Part shown: piece after piece, positions 22,008 to 23,191 of the stretch | Layout of the letters: the number at the start of each line of letters is the position of its first letter | Position numbering within the stretch: the first letter of the stretch is position 1 | Assembly: GCA_020072905.1 (NCBI GenBank) | Contig: JAIQGB010000076.1 | Coordinates: forward strand, 1 to 23,191 | Reading direction: 5' to 3' | Source: Terriglobia bacterium | GTDB taxonomy: Bacteria > Acidobacteriota > Terriglobia > UBA7540 | DNA length: 23,191 nt | Translations under genes and position numbers: made by a program | Notes under the pieces: model-generated | Database searches by the model: none | Told to the model about the DNA's origin: nothing | What the model saw: only the letters and a program-made list of their open reading frames with translations

Positions 22008-23191
22008 AAACTGCAGCTTGTTGCCCATGCGGTCGATGCGGTCGAGGCGGACGCGGACGCGCGCGCCGAGGCGGAACTCGCGCTTGGTATGCTGGCCGAC
22101 GATGGCGCGCAGGCTTTCGCGGTAGGTGTAGCGGTCGTCGTCGAGGGTGTCGAGCGGGACGAATCCTTCCACAAACAAATCGGTCAGCTCCACGAAGAAA
22201 CCAAACTTGGTCAGGCTGATGATGAGCGCCTCAAATTCGTCGCCGAGGCGCTCCGCCATGAACTTGACCTTTTTCCACTCCATCAGTTCGCGCTCGGCGT
22301 CCTGGGCGCGGCGCTCGGCCTCGGAGGTTTCGACACCGAGGGCGTGCAGTTCCATCGGGTGAACAAACGCGGCACCGGGAAGGTGTCCGCTCTCGGAGTA
22401 TTCCGAGCCGTGCCGCCCCCTCACCCGTCCGTCGGCTGACGGACCACCCTCTCCGCGAGGGGGAGGGCCGGCGCGTAGTTTGCTTTCGTGCTTTGGCGAA
22501 GACGGCTGCTTCACGCGCGCCGCACCGCCTTCCTTGGCGAGCGCGGCCTTGAGGATGCGGTGCACGATCAAATCGGGGTAACGCCGGATCGGCGAAGTGA
22601 AGTGCGTGTAAGTGGGCGCGGCAAGCGCGAAGTGGCCAACGTTTTCCTCCGCATAGCGCGCCTGCTTGAGCGAGCGCAGCATCAGGTAAGAGAGAATGCG
22701 CTCCTCGGGTTTGCCCTCGAGGCGCTGGGTGAGCCGCTGATAGTGGCGCGGGGTGATCTTGAGTTCCTTCACTCCCGGGATCTCGTGGAAGCGCGGATAG
22801 CGCTCTTCCCGGCGCGCTTGATCGCGGCGTGACTCACGGACCCGCTGCACAGCAGGGAGTTCGACGCCCAGCGAATAGCCGAAAGTGGCGGCGATCTCTT
22901 CGAATTCGAGGACCTTTTTCGGGTCGGGCTTCTCGTGGATGCGGTAGAGCGATGGAATCGCCTTCGACTCCAGGTAGCCTGCCACGGCCTCGTTAGCCGC
23001 CAGCATGAACTCCTCAATGAGGCGGTGCGCGATGTTGCGCTCCGAACGCGTCACGCCGATCATGCGCCCGTGCTCGTCGAATTCGATTTCCGGCTCCGGC
23101 AGGTCGAAGTCGATCGAGCCGCGCTCGTCGCGATGGCGGTTGAGGATGCGCGCCAACTCTTCCATCAGCTTGAAGTTTTCGACCAGGCCGC
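21993..23191 (-). CDS. rnr: Ribonuclease R, C-terminal part
   Basis: The visible part is about 398 residues; the N-terminus continues past the right edge. It is a 3'-5' processive exoribonuclease that degrades structured RNA. The RNB catalytic domain's end is clear: LMEELARI..., HRLIEEFMLAANEAVA, and FTSPIRRYPDLIVHR. An S1 RNA-binding domain follows (ALIISLTKFGFFVELTDLFVEGFVPLDTL). The protein ends directly after S1, without the lysine-rich tail of E. coli RNase R. Between the two domains there is an unusual insertion of about 50 residues (DNA about 22362-22526) rich in Gly, Pro and Ser, encoded partly by a palindromic repeat (22416-22470). The frame stays open through it. Confidence 0.92.
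   Translation of the reverse strand, partial: GLVENFKLMEELARILNRHRDERGSIDFDLPEPEIEFDEHGRMIGVTRSERNIAHRLIEEFMLAANEAVAGYLESKAIPSLYRIHEKPDPKKVLEFEEIAATFGYSLGVELPAVQRVRESRRDQARREERYPRFHEIPGVKELKITPRHYQRLTQRLEGKPEERILSYLMLRSLKQARYAEENVGHFALAAPTYTHFTSPIRRYPDLIVHRILKAALAKEGGAARVKQPSSPKHESKLRAGPPPRGEGGPSADGRVRGRHGSEYSESGHLPGAAFVHPMELHALGVETSEAERRAQDAERELMEWKKVKFMAERLGDEFEALIISLTKFGFFVELTDLFVEGFVPLDTLDDDRYTYRESLRAIVGQHTKREFRLGARVRVRLDRIDRMGNKLQFAVAQ
22416..22470. repeat. Palindromic repeat inside rnr coding sequence
   Basis: GTCCGTC (22427-22433) pairs perfectly with GACGGAC (22438-22444). A second arm set, CCCTCTCC (22447-22454) and GGGGGAGGG (22459-22467), follows. The layout (CCCTCACCC, hairpin, CCCTCTCC, GAGGGGGAGGG) resembles intergenic palindromic repeats seen in many GC-rich genomes. 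Here it is translated in frame as about 19 residues in the RNB-S1 linker of RNase R. Confidence 0.65.

Overview
The window is about 23.2 kb of GC-rich (roughly 60%) bacterial chromosome. It most likely comes from an Acidobacteriota member. This is inferred from the C-terminus of an Oar-type TonB-dependent receptor at the left edge, the HTH/TolB-like/TPR regulator, and many secreted zinc hydrolases. No rRNA, tRNA, CRISPR array, transposase or integrase was seen.

Left third (1-7.3 kb): the end of the TonB-dependent receptor; a GlcG/HbpS-like protein; a secreted zinc-dependent phospholipase C-like protein; a secreted metallophosphoesterase with a C-terminal Ig-like domain; a Tat-signal adenylate kinase broken by an internal deletion; an EthD-family protein; a FliA-type sigma factor; and a small zinc-ribbon protein. 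The gaps between these genes are full of REP-like double-hairpin repeats. They share GTAG/CTAC ends but have different stem sequences. A 55-bp copy of the TonB receptor's 3' end lies among them, 4.2 kb downstream of the original.

Middle (7.4-16.6 kb): a one-component regulator (HTH, TolB-like domain, TPRs); a 5'-truncated acyl-CoA dehydrogenase abutting a 14-bp tandem repeat; an unrecognised 256-residue protein; a two-gene operon of M16 peptidases in which only the first has the zinc motif; a PspC/zinc-ribbon protein; a HAMP membrane protein without an output domain; and a bacterioferritin.

Right third (16.6-23.2 kb): a vapBC toxin-antitoxin pair next to rtcB (RNA ligase). The pair is flanked on both sides by the last ~74 bp of rtcB, and the early differences between the two copies are synonymous. 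Next come an exported amidohydrolase, a small membrane protein, a secreted protein of unknown function, and the C-terminal part of RNase R carrying an in-frame insertion that contains a palindromic repeat.

The genes do not form one pathway. The repeated themes are exported hydrolases and RNA metabolism (rtcB, vapC, rnr). The most unusual signals are structural: two cases of a gene's 3' end duplicated downstream with cargo in between, the modular REP-like family, and a palindromic repeat inside a coding sequence.
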